Source: Burkholderiales bacterium (lineage in GTDB: Bacteria > Pseudomonadota > Gammaproteobacteria > Burkholderiales > Nitrosomonadaceae). From it: a stretch of 64,000 bases of DNA. The position numbers and the translations under genes are program-made. Positions within the stretch are counted from its first letter, which is position 1; each line of letters opens with the position of its first letter. Location: positions 248,001 through 312,000 of the forward strand of contig JABTUQ010000004.1 in the NCBI GenBank assembly GCA_015075225.1, given 5' to 3'. The notes below the pieces were generated by a model. It was not told where the DNA came from. It worked only from the letters and a program-made list of their open reading frames with translations, and ran no database searches. This document shows, in pieces, positions 23,586 to 32,864 of the stretch.

Positions 23586-24962
23586 CTATCCACGCAGAAT
23601 ATGCATCAATGCGTTGAAATCCCGGTTTATGCCGGGGTCGGATGTGCGTAATTCAATGATTTTCCGGTGAGCGTGAAGCACAGTTGTATGATCTCTTCCA
23701 CCAAAAGCCTCACCGATGTCCGGCAGACTTAACTGGGTCAGTTCCTTGGCAATAGCCATGGCAACCTGCCGGGGACGGGCAATGGTGCGGACACGTTTCT
23801 TTGAATACATGTCAGCGACCTTGATCTTGTAATAGTCCGCTACTGTTTTCTGGATATTTTCAATTGAAATTTGCCGGTTCTGGATTGCCAGCAAATCCTT
23901 CAATGCTTCCCTGGCTAGATCAAGGGTAATTGCATGTCCGGTGAAGCGTGAAAACGCCAACACCCGTTTCAATGCGCCTTCCAGCTCACGGACATTGGAG
24001 CGGATATGTTTGGCGATGAAAAAAGCAGTATGTTCATCCAGTTCGATTTTTTCGCTGATTGCTTTCTTGAGCAGAATAGCAACTCGCATTTCCAGCTCGG
24101 GTGGTTCGATGGCTACAGTCAATCCCCAGCCAAATCTTGATACCAGACGTTCTTCCAGTCCCGAAATTTCCTTCGGATAGCAATCGGATGTAATGATGAC
24201 CTGTTTGTGCGCCTCGATCAGCGCGTTGAAAGCGTAAAAAAATTCTTCCTGTGTCCGACTTTTACCGCTAAAAAACTGGACATCATCCACCAGCAGCAAA
24301 TCCAGAGAATGGTAGTAAAGTTTGAATTTATCGAATGATTTGTGTTGATAAGCGCTGACGACATCCGAAACATATTTTTCAGCATGCGCGTAACGGATTT
24401 TTGCCCCTGGATCGAGTTCCAGTACGTAATTACCGATGGCTTGCATCAGATGGGTTTTACCCAGTCCCACTCCACCATAAATGAACAGGGGGTTGTAGGC
24501 GATGCCGGGCCGTTCCGCTACTTGAATAGCTCCGGCACGCGCTAGTTGGTTGGCTTTCCCGGTTACAAAAGCATCAAAGGTAAAACTGGGGTTAAGCCGG
24601 CTTGGGTTATTTTTTTTGCTGGTAACGACAGGTGTTTTATCAGCGGCCGGCTTTTTTTCTTCCTTGTTTTTTTGTGCTGGCCTGGCTGCTGGAGCTTCGG
24701 TTTCCGCTGATTCACGCAGTTCCAGACGAAAATCGACCTTTTCGCTGAAATGAGCCAGTGCCATTTCGTCGATACGAGAGACGAAATTATCCTTGATCCA
24801 TTGCAGTACAAAACGGTTGGGCGCAATTAAAACAAGGATATTTTCCTCACCCGGGCTAATTTCCAGCTTGAGTGGCTTGATCCAGGTATTAAATTGTTGC
24901 CCGTTCAGTTCCTGCTTGAAATGCTTGAGACAAGAATGCCAGAAAGTTTCTATTTTCTGCAT
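23586..24962 (-). CDS. dnaA: Chromosomal replication initiator DnaA
   Basis: 458 residues from ATG 24962 ([15 protein letters not shown]); the frame upstream gives an atypical N terminus. Domain I is N-terminal; a low-complexity linker about 95-140; AAA+ domain with [15 protein letters not shown] (Walker A), [13 protein letters not shown] (Walker B); DNA-binding domain IV with the signature [11 protein letters not shown]. It opens the origin and also controls its own operon. Hda, its regulatory partner, is at 45343. Confidence 0.97.
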   Translation of the reverse strand: MQKIETFWHSCLKHFKQELNGQQFNTWIKPLKLEISPGEENILVLIAPNRFVLQWIKDNFVSRIDEMALAHFSEKVDFRLELRESAETEAPAARPAQKNKEEKKPAADKTPVVTSKKNNPSRLNPSFTFDAFVTGKANQLARAGAIQVAERPGIAYNPLFIYGGVGLGKTHLMQAIGNYVLELDPGAKIRYAHAEKYVSDVVSAYQHKSFDKFKLYYHSLDLLLVDDVQFFSGKSRTQEEFFYAFNALIEAHKQVIITSDCYPKEISGLEERLVSRFGWGLTVAIEPPELEMRVAILLKKAISEKIELDEHTAFFIAKHIRSNVRELEGALKRVLAFSRFTGHAITLDLAREALKDLLAIQNRQISIENIQKTVADYYKIKVADMYSKKRVRTIARPRQVAMAIAKELTQLSLPDIGEAFGGRDHTTVLHAHRKIIELRTSDPGINRDFNALMHILRG

Positions 24963-25333
24963 GACAGAGTGATGAAATAAGCCTGAATTCCGAAACAGTT
25001 TCGGTGAATCTGGAAAAACCGGGAGGAAAAACAAAAAGCGATGTGTGACAGCCAAGTTGACAATTTTTATCTTTTTGTCATTGCAGGACCAGTTTACCTG
25101 CCAGCCGCCTAGTATAAAGAAGTTTTCTGCTTAAGGTTGTTTTATTGCGCATAATCCTATTTTGAGACTTAAAAATCGCTTTGATTACAATAGATAATCT
25201 TGCTTGTTACAAATTTTAACCGTATTTTTACTTGCGATTTTTACTTTATGAACCAAGGCAAGGTGTGATAAAAAGCACCCTTGACCAAAAAACCTTTGAA
25301 TCTTTTCCAGAGCATGGGAAAAAATTCATCTGA
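24963..25333. other. AT-rich spacer upstream of dnaA
   Basis: 371 bp without a gene between two divergent genes. It has A+T-rich tracts and promoter-like TTGACA-N17-type sequence near 25057 (TTGACAATTTTTATC), but I find no good DnaA box. It must contain the dnaA promoter and may be part of the origin. Confidence 0.4.
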
Positions 25334-25336
25334 TTG

Positions 25337-27070
25337 ATGACGCTCCCACACCAGCACGCCAGACAAGTTTTTTTATCGTTTAATCAAGGTATTGAAAAAT
25401 ATCAGTACAGCTACGCAATTATTGCGCGGTACCTGGTATTTTTATACTTTGCCTTTACTATACTGCCTGCCCTGGCGGAAGCTCGGCCGGCTACTATCAG
25501 TGCAGAGGCGATACGCGCACAACTGGCAAAAAATACCCTGGAAGGCGTAAGCGAAACCAGCCTGTCAGAACTACGGCGTTTTTATCATCAGCATGACTAT
25601 CAGCCGGTATGGGTACAGGAGGGCGTTACTGATAACTTGCTGGATATGGCATTGGTGCTGATCGGGCGAGCTCATGAAGAAGGGCTTTCAGGCCATGATT
25701 ATCAAATTGAAACCTTGTCCCGGTTGCGTAAAGCAGCTCCCGATACAGATTTCCTTGCCCTTGAACTGGGTATAACCCGATCCATGCTGGCACTATCACA
25801 TGATTTGTACCGTGGCCGGCTGGCAGCTACATCGGCCGATCCGGACTGGCATATCCCGCAGCCAGCGTTTGATCCGGTGGATTTTCTGCAACAAAGCGTT
25901 GCTTCCGCAAATCCAGCCAGGCTGGAACAGGCGCTGACGGAATTATCACCCAAAATACGGCAATATTCGGCACTGAAACAATTGCTGGGCAGGCTGCGTG
26001 ATTTGGTTACAGCTGGAACGGAATGGACACAGATACCGGATAATATTGCCTCGATTCATCCCCAGGATAAACATGCTGCCATTCCGTTGGTGCGCCAGCG
26101 TATTCGGGAAGTGCACCATGTGTTCGAGAAGCAGGAATACGATATTGCTGATAACAGTAGCCAAATTTACGATGATCAGCTGGTAAAAGCAGTTAAATCG
26201 TTTCAACGGCAGTATGGGCTGAATGCAGATGGTGTTATTGGTAAAAATACCCGGCGGGCTCTGAATACGACAATAATTGAGCATATTCAACAATTGCGCA
26301 TTACGCTTGAACGCCTACGCTGGCTGCCAAGGAAATTCAGTGAACGTTATATCCTGGTCAATATCGCCGGATTCAACCTGGCCGCAATTCAGGACAATGA
26401 GCGAATCCTTGAAATGCGTATCGTTGTTGGACGTGACTATCGCTCAACACCCAGTTTCAGTAGCAGGATATCGCACCTGGTAGTCAATCCTTATTGGAAT
26501 GTACCTACCAGCATCGCCAATAAGGATTTATTACCCAAGCAGCAACATAATCCTGATTATTTTGCTTCCGAAGGAATCCGTGTATTTTCCAGTCATCGGT
26601 ATGAATCGGAGCTGGATCCGTATTCCATTGACTGGCATGCTTTAGGCCGATCATTACCTTACGTTCTGCGGCAGGAGCCAGGCAGGAAAAATGCACTCGG
26701 CACCATCAAATTTATGTTCCCCAACCCTTTCAGTATCTATTTGCACGATACGCCTTCCAAATATCTGTTCCAGAAGGATATACGCACTTTTAGCTCGGGT
26801 TGTATCCGTTTGGAGAAACCACAGCAGCTCGCAGAATTTGTATTGGGATCCGCTTTTGAACAAGCCAACATTCAGGAAAAAATCGATAGTGGTAAAACAC
26901 AAACCGTGCATTTACCCAAATCGGTTCCTATTTACTTGCTGTATTTGACTGCCTGGAGTGATGAACAAGATGAAGTTCACTTTTCATCCGATATCTACGG
27001 GCGTGACAAACGCGCTCTGGCTTATGCCCGCTGGCTGCAGCCGGAGCCGCACTTATCACAATCTTTTTAA
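25337..27070 (+). CDS. L,D-transpeptidase of the YcbB/LdtD type
   Basis: About 577 residues. Signal/anchor helix near residues 27-47. A peptidoglycan-binding repeat follows (VKSFQRQYGLNADGVIGKNTRRALN, about 278-305), then the YkuD catalytic domain: ISHLVVNPYWNVPTSIA, the His in IYLHDTPSK and the nucleophile Cys in TFSSGCIRLEKP. It makes 3-3 crosslinks in peptidoglycan from the periplasm. The next gene is a YcbK/MepK-like protein, as in E. coli ycbB-ycbK. I use ATG 25337; a TTG lies one codon earlier. Confidence 0.9.
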   Translation: MTLPHQHARQVFLSFNQGIEKYQYSYAIIARYLVFLYFAFTILPALAEARPATISAEAIRAQLAKNTLEGVSETSLSELRRFYHQHDYQPVWVQEGVTDNLLDMALVLIGRAHEEGLSGHDYQIETLSRLRKAAPDTDFLALELGITRSMLALSHDLYRGRLAATSADPDWHIPQPAFDPVDFLQQSVASANPARLEQALTELSPKIRQYSALKQLLGRLRDLVTAGTEWTQIPDNIASIHPQDKHAAIPLVRQRIREVHHVFEKQEYDIADNSSQIYDDQLVKAVKSFQRQYGLNADGVIGKNTRRALNTTIIEHIQQLRITLERLRWLPRKFSERYILVNIAGFNLAAIQDNERILEMRIVVGRDYRSTPSFSSRISHLVVNPYWNVPTSIANKDLLPKQQHNPDYFASEGIRVFSSHRYESELDPYSIDWHALGRSLPYVLRQEPGRKNALGTIKFMFPNPFSIYLHDTPSKYLFQKDIRTFSSGCIRLEKPQQLAEFVLGSAFEQANIQEKIDSGKTQTVHLPKSVPIYLLYLTAWSDEQDEVHFSSDIYGRDKRALAYARWLQPEPHLSQSF

Positions 27071-27096
27071 ATCTGGCACGACCATGGAGGATAACA

Positions 27097-27678
27097 ATGT
27101 CCAAACTTATCGTTACTGATAATCTGGAAGCCCTGACTGAACAGGGTGCCACGCGCCGTCGGCTATTGCAGGCCAGTTTGGGTGCTTGTGCCCTGTTTGC
27201 CATGCCTGCAGCCAACGCTGCTTATTCCCGGATTTACGAAAAACGGGTGTCCTTGCTCAATATGCATACGGGCGAAAGAATCAGGACTGCCTATTGGGAA
27301 CGTGGAAAATACATCCCTGGTGCCCTGAAGGAAATTGCAAAAGTATTGCGCGATCACCGTTCCGGAGAGCGTCATCCGATTGATCCAAGATTGCTTGATC
27401 TGATACAGCAGCTGCAATACAAAACAGGTAATTCCAAAGAATTTCAGGTGGTTTCGGCATATCGTTCACCGGCCACCAATGCGGCACTTTCTGCACAAAG
27501 CCATGGCGTAGCCAAAAACAGCCTGCACATGCAGGGAAAGGCTCTGGACATCCGTTTGCCGGGCGTGCCGCTGCACGTGCTGCGCCGGGTTGCCATGTCG
27601 ATGCATGCGGGTGGCGTTGGCTATTACCCGCAATCCAATTTCATACATATCGACACCGGCAACGTCCGTTACTGGTAA
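27097..27678 (+). CDS. YcbK/MepK-like DUF882 peptidoglycan endopeptidase
   Basis: 193 residues. A twin-arginine signal (ATRRRLLQASLG, residues about 16-28) suggests Tat export. The DUF882 domain follows: VSAYRSPATNAAL, SLHMQGKALDIRLPG with the metal-site His/Asp, and the C-terminal GVGYYPQSNFIHIDTG with the second His set. MepK of E. coli cuts 3-3 and 4-3 crosslinks, which fits its position 26 bp after an L,D-transpeptidase that makes such links. Confidence 0.88.
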   Translation: MSKLIVTDNLEALTEQGATRRRLLQASLGACALFAMPAANAAYSRIYEKRVSLLNMHTGERIRTAYWERGKYIPGALKEIAKVLRDHRSGERHPIDPRLLDLIQQLQYKTGNSKEFQVVSAYRSPATNAALSAQSHGVAKNSLHMQGKALDIRLPGVPLHVLRRVAMSMHAGGVGYYPQSNFIHIDTGNVRYW

Positions 27679-27685
27679 TTCCGAT

Positions 27686-27715
27686 AATCCCCAGCCTGGT
27701 AATTGGCCGGGGATT
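27686..27715. terminator. Convergent hairpin between the YcbK-like and hydrolase genes
   Basis: AATCCCC at 27686-27692 pairs with GGGGATT at 27709-27715, extended inward by GCC/GGC with one mismatch. It lies between two converging stops, so it could serve both. Confidence 0.55.
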
Positions 27716-27740
27716 CCTCGTAAAAAACGATTGAACCGAA

Positions 27741-28601
27741 TTACAGCGCATTGACCGGTATTTTCAGATATACCGTGCCATTATCTTCGGCGGGTGGCAT
27801 CTGACCAGCGCGTATGTTGACCTGAATCGAAGGCAGAATCAGCACTGGCATGCCCAGAGTGGTATCGCGTGCTGTGCGCATCGCCACAAATTCATCCTCG
27901 CTGACACCATCATGCACATGGATATTGTGTGCACGTTCCTCGGCCACCGTACTTTCCCACTGTACCGGACGATCTCCGGGCGGATAATCGTGGCACATGA
28001 ATAATCTTGTTTCCGGTGGATAATCAAGCAGTTTGCGGATGGAACGGTAAAGCTGCCGCGCATCCCCACCTGGAAAATCTGCACGGGCCGTGCCTACATC
28101 CGGCATGAACATTGTGTCGCCAATAAAAATGGCATCATCAAACTGAAACGCCAGATCTGCCGGGGTATGGCCAGGTACAAAAATCGCCTTTCCCACGAGT
28201 TCACCTACCTTAAAGCGATCTCCATCATCAAACAGATGGTCGAATTGTGAGCCATCCGGCTGAAATTCCGCTCCCAGGTTAAACACGTTTTTGAACACCT
28301 GCTGCACGCCGGGAATCAGTTTTCCAATCGCGGTTTTCCCGCCCAGTTCCTGTTTGAGATAGTGTGCCGAGGAAAGATGGTCGGCGTGGGCATGGGTTTC
28401 CAGAATCCAGTCCACGGTCAGTTCCTTCGAACGAATGAACTTGATCAGTACATCAGCAGAATGGTGCTTTGTTCTACCGGACTTGGGATCGTAATCGAGT
28501 ACCGGGTCAATAATGGCGCAATGCCCGCCTGGTTTGTCGAACACAACATAGCTGATCGTCCAGGTCACGGGATCAAAGAAAACTTGGATTTCGGGTCGCA
28601 T
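27741..28601 (-). CDS. Persulfide-dioxygenase-like metallo-beta-lactamase-fold hydrolase
   Basis: 286 residues from ATG 28601 (MRPEIQVFFDPVTWTISYVV). Metal site seen: ETHAHADHLSS (HxHxDH), PGHTPADLAF, IGDTMFMPD, and LFMCHDYPPG. The spacing of these and the PDVGTARADFPGG stretch match ETHE1/Blh type sulfur dioxygenases, which oxidise glutathione persulfide. It is divergent from a BigR-like regulated operon that also holds an SQR, so it probably clears persulfide made by that enzyme. Confidence 0.85.
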   Translation of the reverse strand: MRPEIQVFFDPVTWTISYVVFDKPGGHCAIIDPVLDYDPKSGRTKHHSADVLIKFIRSKELTVDWILETHAHADHLSSAHYLKQELGGKTAIGKLIPGVQQVFKNVFNLGAEFQPDGSQFDHLFDDGDRFKVGELVGKAIFVPGHTPADLAFQFDDAIFIGDTMFMPDVGTARADFPGGDARQLYRSIRKLLDYPPETRLFMCHDYPPGDRPVQWESTVAEERAHNIHVHDGVSEDEFVAMRTARDTTLGMPVLILPSIQVNIRAGQMPPAEDNGTVYLKIPVNAL

Positions 28602-28637
28602 CACTGGCTCCTTATATAAAGTATATTCAAACAACTT

Positions 28638-28679
28638 AATATATAAAATATTAGATTGTTAAAATATATAATGTGTTAG
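28638..28679. promoter_or_regulatory. Direct-repeat operator candidate in the divergent sulfide promoter
   Basis: Two copies of a 17-bp AT-rich motif (AATATATAA, 2-3 variable bases, TNTTAG) at 28638-28654 and 28663-28679, 25 bp apart, in the short divergent space between the hydrolase and the YeeE gene. BigR/SqrR-type repressors bind AT-rich sites in such spacers, so the BigR-like protein at 29772 is the likely ligand. This is inference from position. Confidence 0.5.
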
Positions 28680-28709
28680 CATAATCCTTATGTCAAGGAG
28701 GAAAAATTC

Positions 28710-29138
28710 ATGATCGACTGGCAATCGTTTACACCCATCAGCGCATTTGGCGGTGGTATGGTCATTGGCCTGGCAACGGCCTTGTTATTGCTGGTTGCAG
28801 GACGTATTGCCGGCATCTCCGGAATCGTCGGCGGGTTAATCGGGCTACGCAAAGGAGATTTCGCCTGGCGGGCGGCATTTGTTGGCGGATTGTTGCTCGC
28901 ACCCTGGCTATGGCGCTGGCTGGGGGAATTACCGCCGGTACATATTGAAACCGGCCATGCGTTACTGGCACTGGCGGGTCTGGTTGTGGGTATCGGCACG
29001 CGTTATGGCTCAGGCTGTACCAGCGGCCATGGTGTCTGCGGATTGTCGCGGCTTTCGCCCCGTTCGATGGTGGCCACCGTTCTGTTCATGTCCATGGGGA
29101 TGGCGGTGGTTTATTTCATTCGCCACAGTTTAGGCTAA
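28710..29138 (+). CDS. YeeE/YedE-family transporter half (first)
   Basis: 142 residues, about four membrane helices. Carries the family Cys motif [22 protein letters not shown] near the end. YeeE/YedE proteins import sulfur compounds such as thiosulfate; in this two-gene form (PmpA/PmpB type) each polypeptide is half of the pore. RBS AAGGAGG lies upstream. The stop TAA is part of the 4-bp target duplication of a MITE. Confidence 0.85.
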   Translation: MIDWQSFTPISAFGGGMVIGLATALLLLVAGRIAGISGIVGGLIGLRKGDFAWRAAFVGGLLLAPWLWRWLGELPPVHIETGHALLALAGLVVGIGTRYGSGCTSGHGVCGLSRLSPRSMVATVLFMSMGMAVVYFIRHSLG

Positions 29139-29278
29139 GGAACTTCTGAAAAACGTCAGCGAGGCAGTCAGTTCAAGGCAAAAATCGGCAAAAAAGCGGA
29201 GTTTATATGTAATAAATGAGCGTTTTAAGCTGATTTTTAACGCAGAACTAACAACATAGGTAGTTTTTCAGAGGTTCC
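29139..29278. mobile_element. MITE copy between the two YeeE/YedE genes
   Basis: 140 bp, ends GGAACTTCTGAAAAACGTC and, reversed, GGAACCTCTGAAAAACTAC. Flanked by CTAA on both sides (29135-29138, 29279-29282). Interior TTATATGTAATAAATGAGC is shared with the other copies. It separates two genes that normally sit together. Confidence 0.85.
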
Positions 29279-29307
29279 CTAAGCATTTTTATCAGGAAAA
29301 CAAATCC

Positions 29308-29775
29308 ATGCTCATCATCTTAGTTGCATTATTTTCTGGCCTGGTTTTTGGTCTGGGCCTGATCCTGTCCGGCATGACTGATCCGGCGAAGGTACTGTCC
29401 TTTCTGGATGTGACCGGATCATGGGACCCTTCCCTGATGTTTGTCATGCTAGGTGCCATCAGCATTGGTTTTTTTGCATTCAGGATAGCAAAACAGCGTG
29501 GCCGGACATTGTTGTCCACACCGATTCCACTACCCGGATCACGCACCATTGATCTTCGCCTGATCCTTGGCAGCCTGCTGTTTGGCGTTGGATGGGGATT
29601 GTCGGGAATTTGCCCCGGGCCGGGTCTGGTGCTGGCTGCATCGGGCGAAGTCGGGGGAGTTATCTTCGTCGTTGCCATGCTTCTGGGCATGTTCATATTC
29701 GATTGGCTGGAAAAACGCCGTCAGGCAGAGTTGAATTTGCATCATCGACAACAGGAAAATATTGAAAAAAAATGA
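29308..29775 (+). CDS. YeeE/YedE-family transporter half (second)
   Basis: 155 residues, four membrane helices. It has the second conserved Cys motif GWGLSGICPGPGLVLAASG. It pairs with the protein at 28710 to form a full-length transporter. The stop overlaps the ATG of the BigR-like gene (ATGA), so the two are coupled. Confidence 0.83.
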   Translation: MLIILVALFSGLVFGLGLILSGMTDPAKVLSFLDVTGSWDPSLMFVMLGAISIGFFAFRIAKQRGRTLLSTPIPLPGSRTIDLRLILGSLLFGVGWGLSGICPGPGLVLAASGEVGGVIFVVAMLLGMFIFDWLEKRRQAELNLHHRQQENIEKK

Positions 29776-30197
29776 CGGATTCATATACGCAACCGGATTT
29801 CTCGGTTATGGTGGAGGAAAAGGCTTCTGCAGCCAAAGCCTGTTCCATGCTGAAAATCCTGGCCAACGAAGATCGCCTGCTGATCTTGTGCCAGCTGATA
29901 CAGGGAAAAAAGAATGTCGGTGAACTGGAACAGACTCTTGGCATCCGGCAGCCCACCCTGTCCCAGCAGCTCACCGTACTGCGTGATGAAAAACTGGTTT
30001 CAACCGAACGTCAGGGAAAGTATATTTATTACAGTGTTGCCAGTCCGGAAGCAGTACAAATCATGAACACGCTATTTAACTTGTACTGCCAGCACGAACT
30101 TCAACTTTCTCCGGAAGATGCCAGAGATAGCAATGAACCATGCCATGCCAACCTGTTTGCCGGTTTTGGCAGCCTGCATCCGGAAAAGCAAAGTTGA
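29772..30197 (+). CDS. BigR/SqrR-like ArsR-family sulfide-responsive repressor
   Basis: 141 residues. ArsR-type winged helix (MLKILANEDRLLILCQL, VGELEQTLGIRQPTLSQQLTVLRDEKLV). Cys40 and Cys106 are 66 residues apart, the same spacing as the Cys42/Cys108 pair of BigR, which forms a polysulfide bridge and releases DNA. It therefore probably represses the sulfide genes around it and senses persulfide. The call as BigR-like is inference from the Cys pair and neighbours. Confidence 0.8.
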   Translation: MTDSYTQPDFSVMVEEKASAAKACSMLKILANEDRLLILCQLIQGKKNVGELEQTLGIRQPTLSQQLTVLRDEKLVSTERQGKYIYYSVASPEAVQIMNTLFNLYCQHELQLSPEDARDSNEPCHANLFAGFGSLHPEKQS

Positions 30198-30295
30198 ACC
30201 CGGAAATGCAAATCCAGAATGTATTACCCATGGATACACAGCTGGTATGACACCGGCAGCCCTGAATTTTCATCTCTAAAACAAGGAGAAAAACA

Positions 30296-32032
30296 ATGAG
30301 TGCCACTTCTGAAACAAGCTGGAAAAAACTGGATGAAAACATAGCCGTCTCGGGCCAGATCAGCGTGAATGATGTAGCAGCAATTGCTGCGGCTGGTTAC
30401 AAGTCCATTATTTGCAACCGCCCTGATGGTGAAGGAGGAGAAAACCAGCCTCCCAGCACCGAGCTGGAAAATGCAGCCAGGGCAGCCGGATTGCAATTTG
30501 CCTATTTACCAGTTGAAGTTGGTCAGGTTTCAGATGAAAAAAGTACGGCTTTTCACCAGTTGATGGCAACCTTGCCCGGGCCGGTACTGGCTTTCTGCAA
30601 CTCGGGCAATCGCGCCCGTGCGCTGTACAGCCGTACTGTCGGTACAGCAACCGGGCCGGTTGAAACAGTCGAGGCTGCCTGTGACTGGGAACACACGCCC
30701 GAAGCGGCGGCAGCCAGTGCTCATGGCACAGCAGCAAACACGGACAAGGCACAGGCCGCCGCTTCCCACAGCGAAGCAGCAGCCATTCCAGTTACCCCTG
30801 CCTGTAACTGGAGTAATGCTTTCGATATCGTAGTGGTGGGAGGAGGTGCCGCTGGCCTGGGTGTGACCGCCAGCCTGCTGAAGCGGCGTGCTTCTCTGCG
30901 TATCGCCATCATTGAACCGAATGACAAGCATTACTACCAGCCTGCCTGGACATTGGTAGGCGGTGGAGCCTACCCGATCAATCAAACCGTGCGCAATACG
31001 GCGGATATCATCCCGCGCGGAGCGGAATGGATCAAGGCGGAAGTAGCCGGATTTTCTCCCGATGACAATCTGGTTCATCTGGCCGATGGCCGCAGCATTG
31101 GCTACCAGCAGCTGATCGTATGTCCCGGTATCCGTCTGGCCTGGGAAAAAATCGAGGGCATCCAGGAAACACTTGGCAAGAATGGCGTCACTTCCAACTA
31201 CCAGTTTGATCTTGCACCCTATACCTGGTCACTGACACAAGGACTCAAAGGCGGCAAGGCGCTGTTCACACAGCCACCCATGCCGATCAAATGCGCCGGT
31301 GCACCGCAGAAGGCAATGTACCTGTCTTGCGATTACTGGCAGCGTCAGGGCGTACTGGACAAGATCGAAGTGGAATTCGATTCAGCCGGGGCAGTGTTGT
31401 TTGGCGTGGCCGATTTCGTGCCGCCGTTAATGGAATATGTACACAAGTACCACGCCAGTCTGGTATTCAACTCCAATCTGGTCAAGGTTGATGGCCCGGC
31501 AAAAATTGCCACTTTCGAAATCAAGAATGCAGCGGGGGAAGTCACGCGAGTGGAAAAATCCTTCGACATGCTGCATGTCACACCACCCCAGGTTGCGCCA
31601 GATTTTCTGCGCGACAGCCCTTTGGCGGATACCAGCGGATTTTGCGAAGTGAATTCAAAAACCTTGCAACACGCCCGTTTCGCCAATATTTTCTCGCTGG
31701 GGGATGCCTGTTCTTCTCCTAATACGAAAACGGCAGCCGCCGTCAGGAAACAGGTGGTCATCGTTGCCGAAAATCTGCTGGCAGCGAAAGAGGGACGGGA
31801 ATTTCCCCTGGTGTACGATGGTTACGGTGCTTGTCCGCTCACAGTGGAGAATGGCAAAGTGGTGCTGGCCGAATTTGGCTTTGGCGGAAAATTGCTGCCA
31901 ACTTTCCCGCTCAACCCGGCCGTTGCCAGAAAGCTCTACTGGTGGTTCAAGGTCAAGCTTTTCCCTTGGCTGTACTGGGAAGGCATGCTGAAAGGACGTG
32001 AATGGCTGACACGTTCCACCGAGACCAAATAA
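30296..32032 (+). CDS. DUF442 phosphatase-like domain fused to sulfide:quinone oxidoreductase
   Basis: 578 residues, a fusion. Residues 1-120 form a DUF442 (TIGR01244) domain with a PTP/rhodanese-like loop AFCNSGNRARAL; a linker rich in Ala/Thr follows (about 120-165). From about 170 there is an SQR-type flavoprotein: FDIVVVGGGAAGLGV FAD motif, HYYQPAWTLVGGG, the Cys of PIKCAGAPQKAMYLSCDYW, and FSLGDACSSPNTKTAAA. It oxidises sulfide to polysulfide/persulfide and passes electrons to quinone. An RBS AAGGAG lies just upstream. In BigR operons elsewhere DUF442 is fused to the hydrolase instead, so this fusion with SQR is a variant of the same module. Confidence 0.88.
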   Translation: MSATSETSWKKLDENIAVSGQISVNDVAAIAAAGYKSIICNRPDGEGGENQPPSTELENAARAAGLQFAYLPVEVGQVSDEKSTAFHQLMATLPGPVLAFCNSGNRARALYSRTVGTATGPVETVEAACDWEHTPEAAAASAHGTAANTDKAQAAASHSEAAAIPVTPACNWSNAFDIVVVGGGAAGLGVTASLLKRRASLRIAIIEPNDKHYYQPAWTLVGGGAYPINQTVRNTADIIPRGAEWIKAEVAGFSPDDNLVHLADGRSIGYQQLIVCPGIRLAWEKIEGIQETLGKNGVTSNYQFDLAPYTWSLTQGLKGGKALFTQPPMPIKCAGAPQKAMYLSCDYWQRQGVLDKIEVEFDSAGAVLFGVADFVPPLMEYVHKYHASLVFNSNLVKVDGPAKIATFEIKNAAGEVTRVEKSFDMLHVTPPQVAPDFLRDSPLADTSGFCEVNSKTLQHARFANIFSLGDACSSPNTKTAAAVRKQVVIVAENLLAAKEGREFPLVYDGYGACPLTVENGKVVLAEFGFGGKLLPTFPLNPAVARKLYWWFKVKLFPWLYWEGMLKGREWLTRSTETK

Positions 32033-32038
32033 TTTTTC

Positions 32039-32851
32039 ATGGAAATCCAGTGGCTGGGCATTTTGCCTGGAATCCTCACTGGGCTGGTGCTGGGGCTGAC
32101 CGGCTCGGGCGGCGCCATCATTGCGGTCCCGCTGCTGGTTTTTGGCTTGCAGGCAACCATTGCTGAAGCGGCACCGGTTGCCCTGCTGTCCGTTGCTGTA
32201 TCAGCCGCCGTGGCTACGTACAGTGCATTCATGCAAAGAATTGTCCGCTACCGGGCTGCTGTAGTTATCGCGAGCACGGGTATGCTGATTGCGCCTGCCG
32301 GAATTTGGGTGGCACGGCAACTGCCCGATTCCTTGCTGACGGTATTATTTTCCGTGGTGCTGGCTTTCGCCGCTCTTTACATGTTTCGCCAAGGCAAGCG
32401 TGCCATGTTGCCGGAGGAAACAGCTTACCCACCTTGTCAGCTGAACCTGGAAAGCGGCCGTCTGATCTGGACGATTCCCTGCGCCAGAGGATTGTTGCTG
32501 TCAGGCGTGGCGACCGGCTTTTTATCCGGCTTGCTTGGCGTCGGGGGTGGGTTCATTACCATTCCCGCACTCAGAAAGGTGTCAAATCTGCCCATGAAAT
32601 CCCTCATGGCCACCGCGCTTGCCATCACCGCACTGGTTTCAGCCACCGGCGTGATCTCGGCCACTTCCATGGGATTCATGAACTGGCCTCTTGCCTTGCC
32701 TTTCACTACGGGAACGGTTGCCGGCACACTGGCCGGCAGACGCTACGCCCATCGTTTTGATGAAACGAAATTGCAGCACGGTTTTGCTATTCTGGCATGG
32801 GGTATCTCGCTTGTCATGATTATCAAGGCGGCTTACGCTTTTTATTCCTGA
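32039..32851 (+). CDS. TauE/SafE-type sulfite/anion exporter
   Basis: 270 residues, about eight membrane helices in two repeats: GLTGSGGAIIAVPLLV (N half) and LGVGGGFITIPALRKV (C half). TauE/SafE members export sulfite or organic sulfonates. Placed directly after the SQR fusion (6 bp), so it may export sulfite or thiosulfate from persulfide oxidation. Confidence 0.82.
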   Translation: MEIQWLGILPGILTGLVLGLTGSGGAIIAVPLLVFGLQATIAEAAPVALLSVAVSAAVATYSAFMQRIVRYRAAVVIASTGMLIAPAGIWVARQLPDSLLTVLFSVVLAFAALYMFRQGKRAMLPEETAYPPCQLNLESGRLIWTIPCARGLLLSGVATGFLSGLLGVGGGFITIPALRKVSNLPMKSLMATALAITALVSATGVISATSMGFMNWPLALPFTTGTVAGTLAGRRYAHRFDETKLQHGFAILAWGISLVMIIKAAYAFYS

Positions 32852-32864
32852 CAATCACCCGCGT

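Noticed and set aside
24963..25333. Main DnaA box cluster upstream of dnaA
   Set aside because: No sequence within one mismatch of TTATCCACA seen on either strand by eye.
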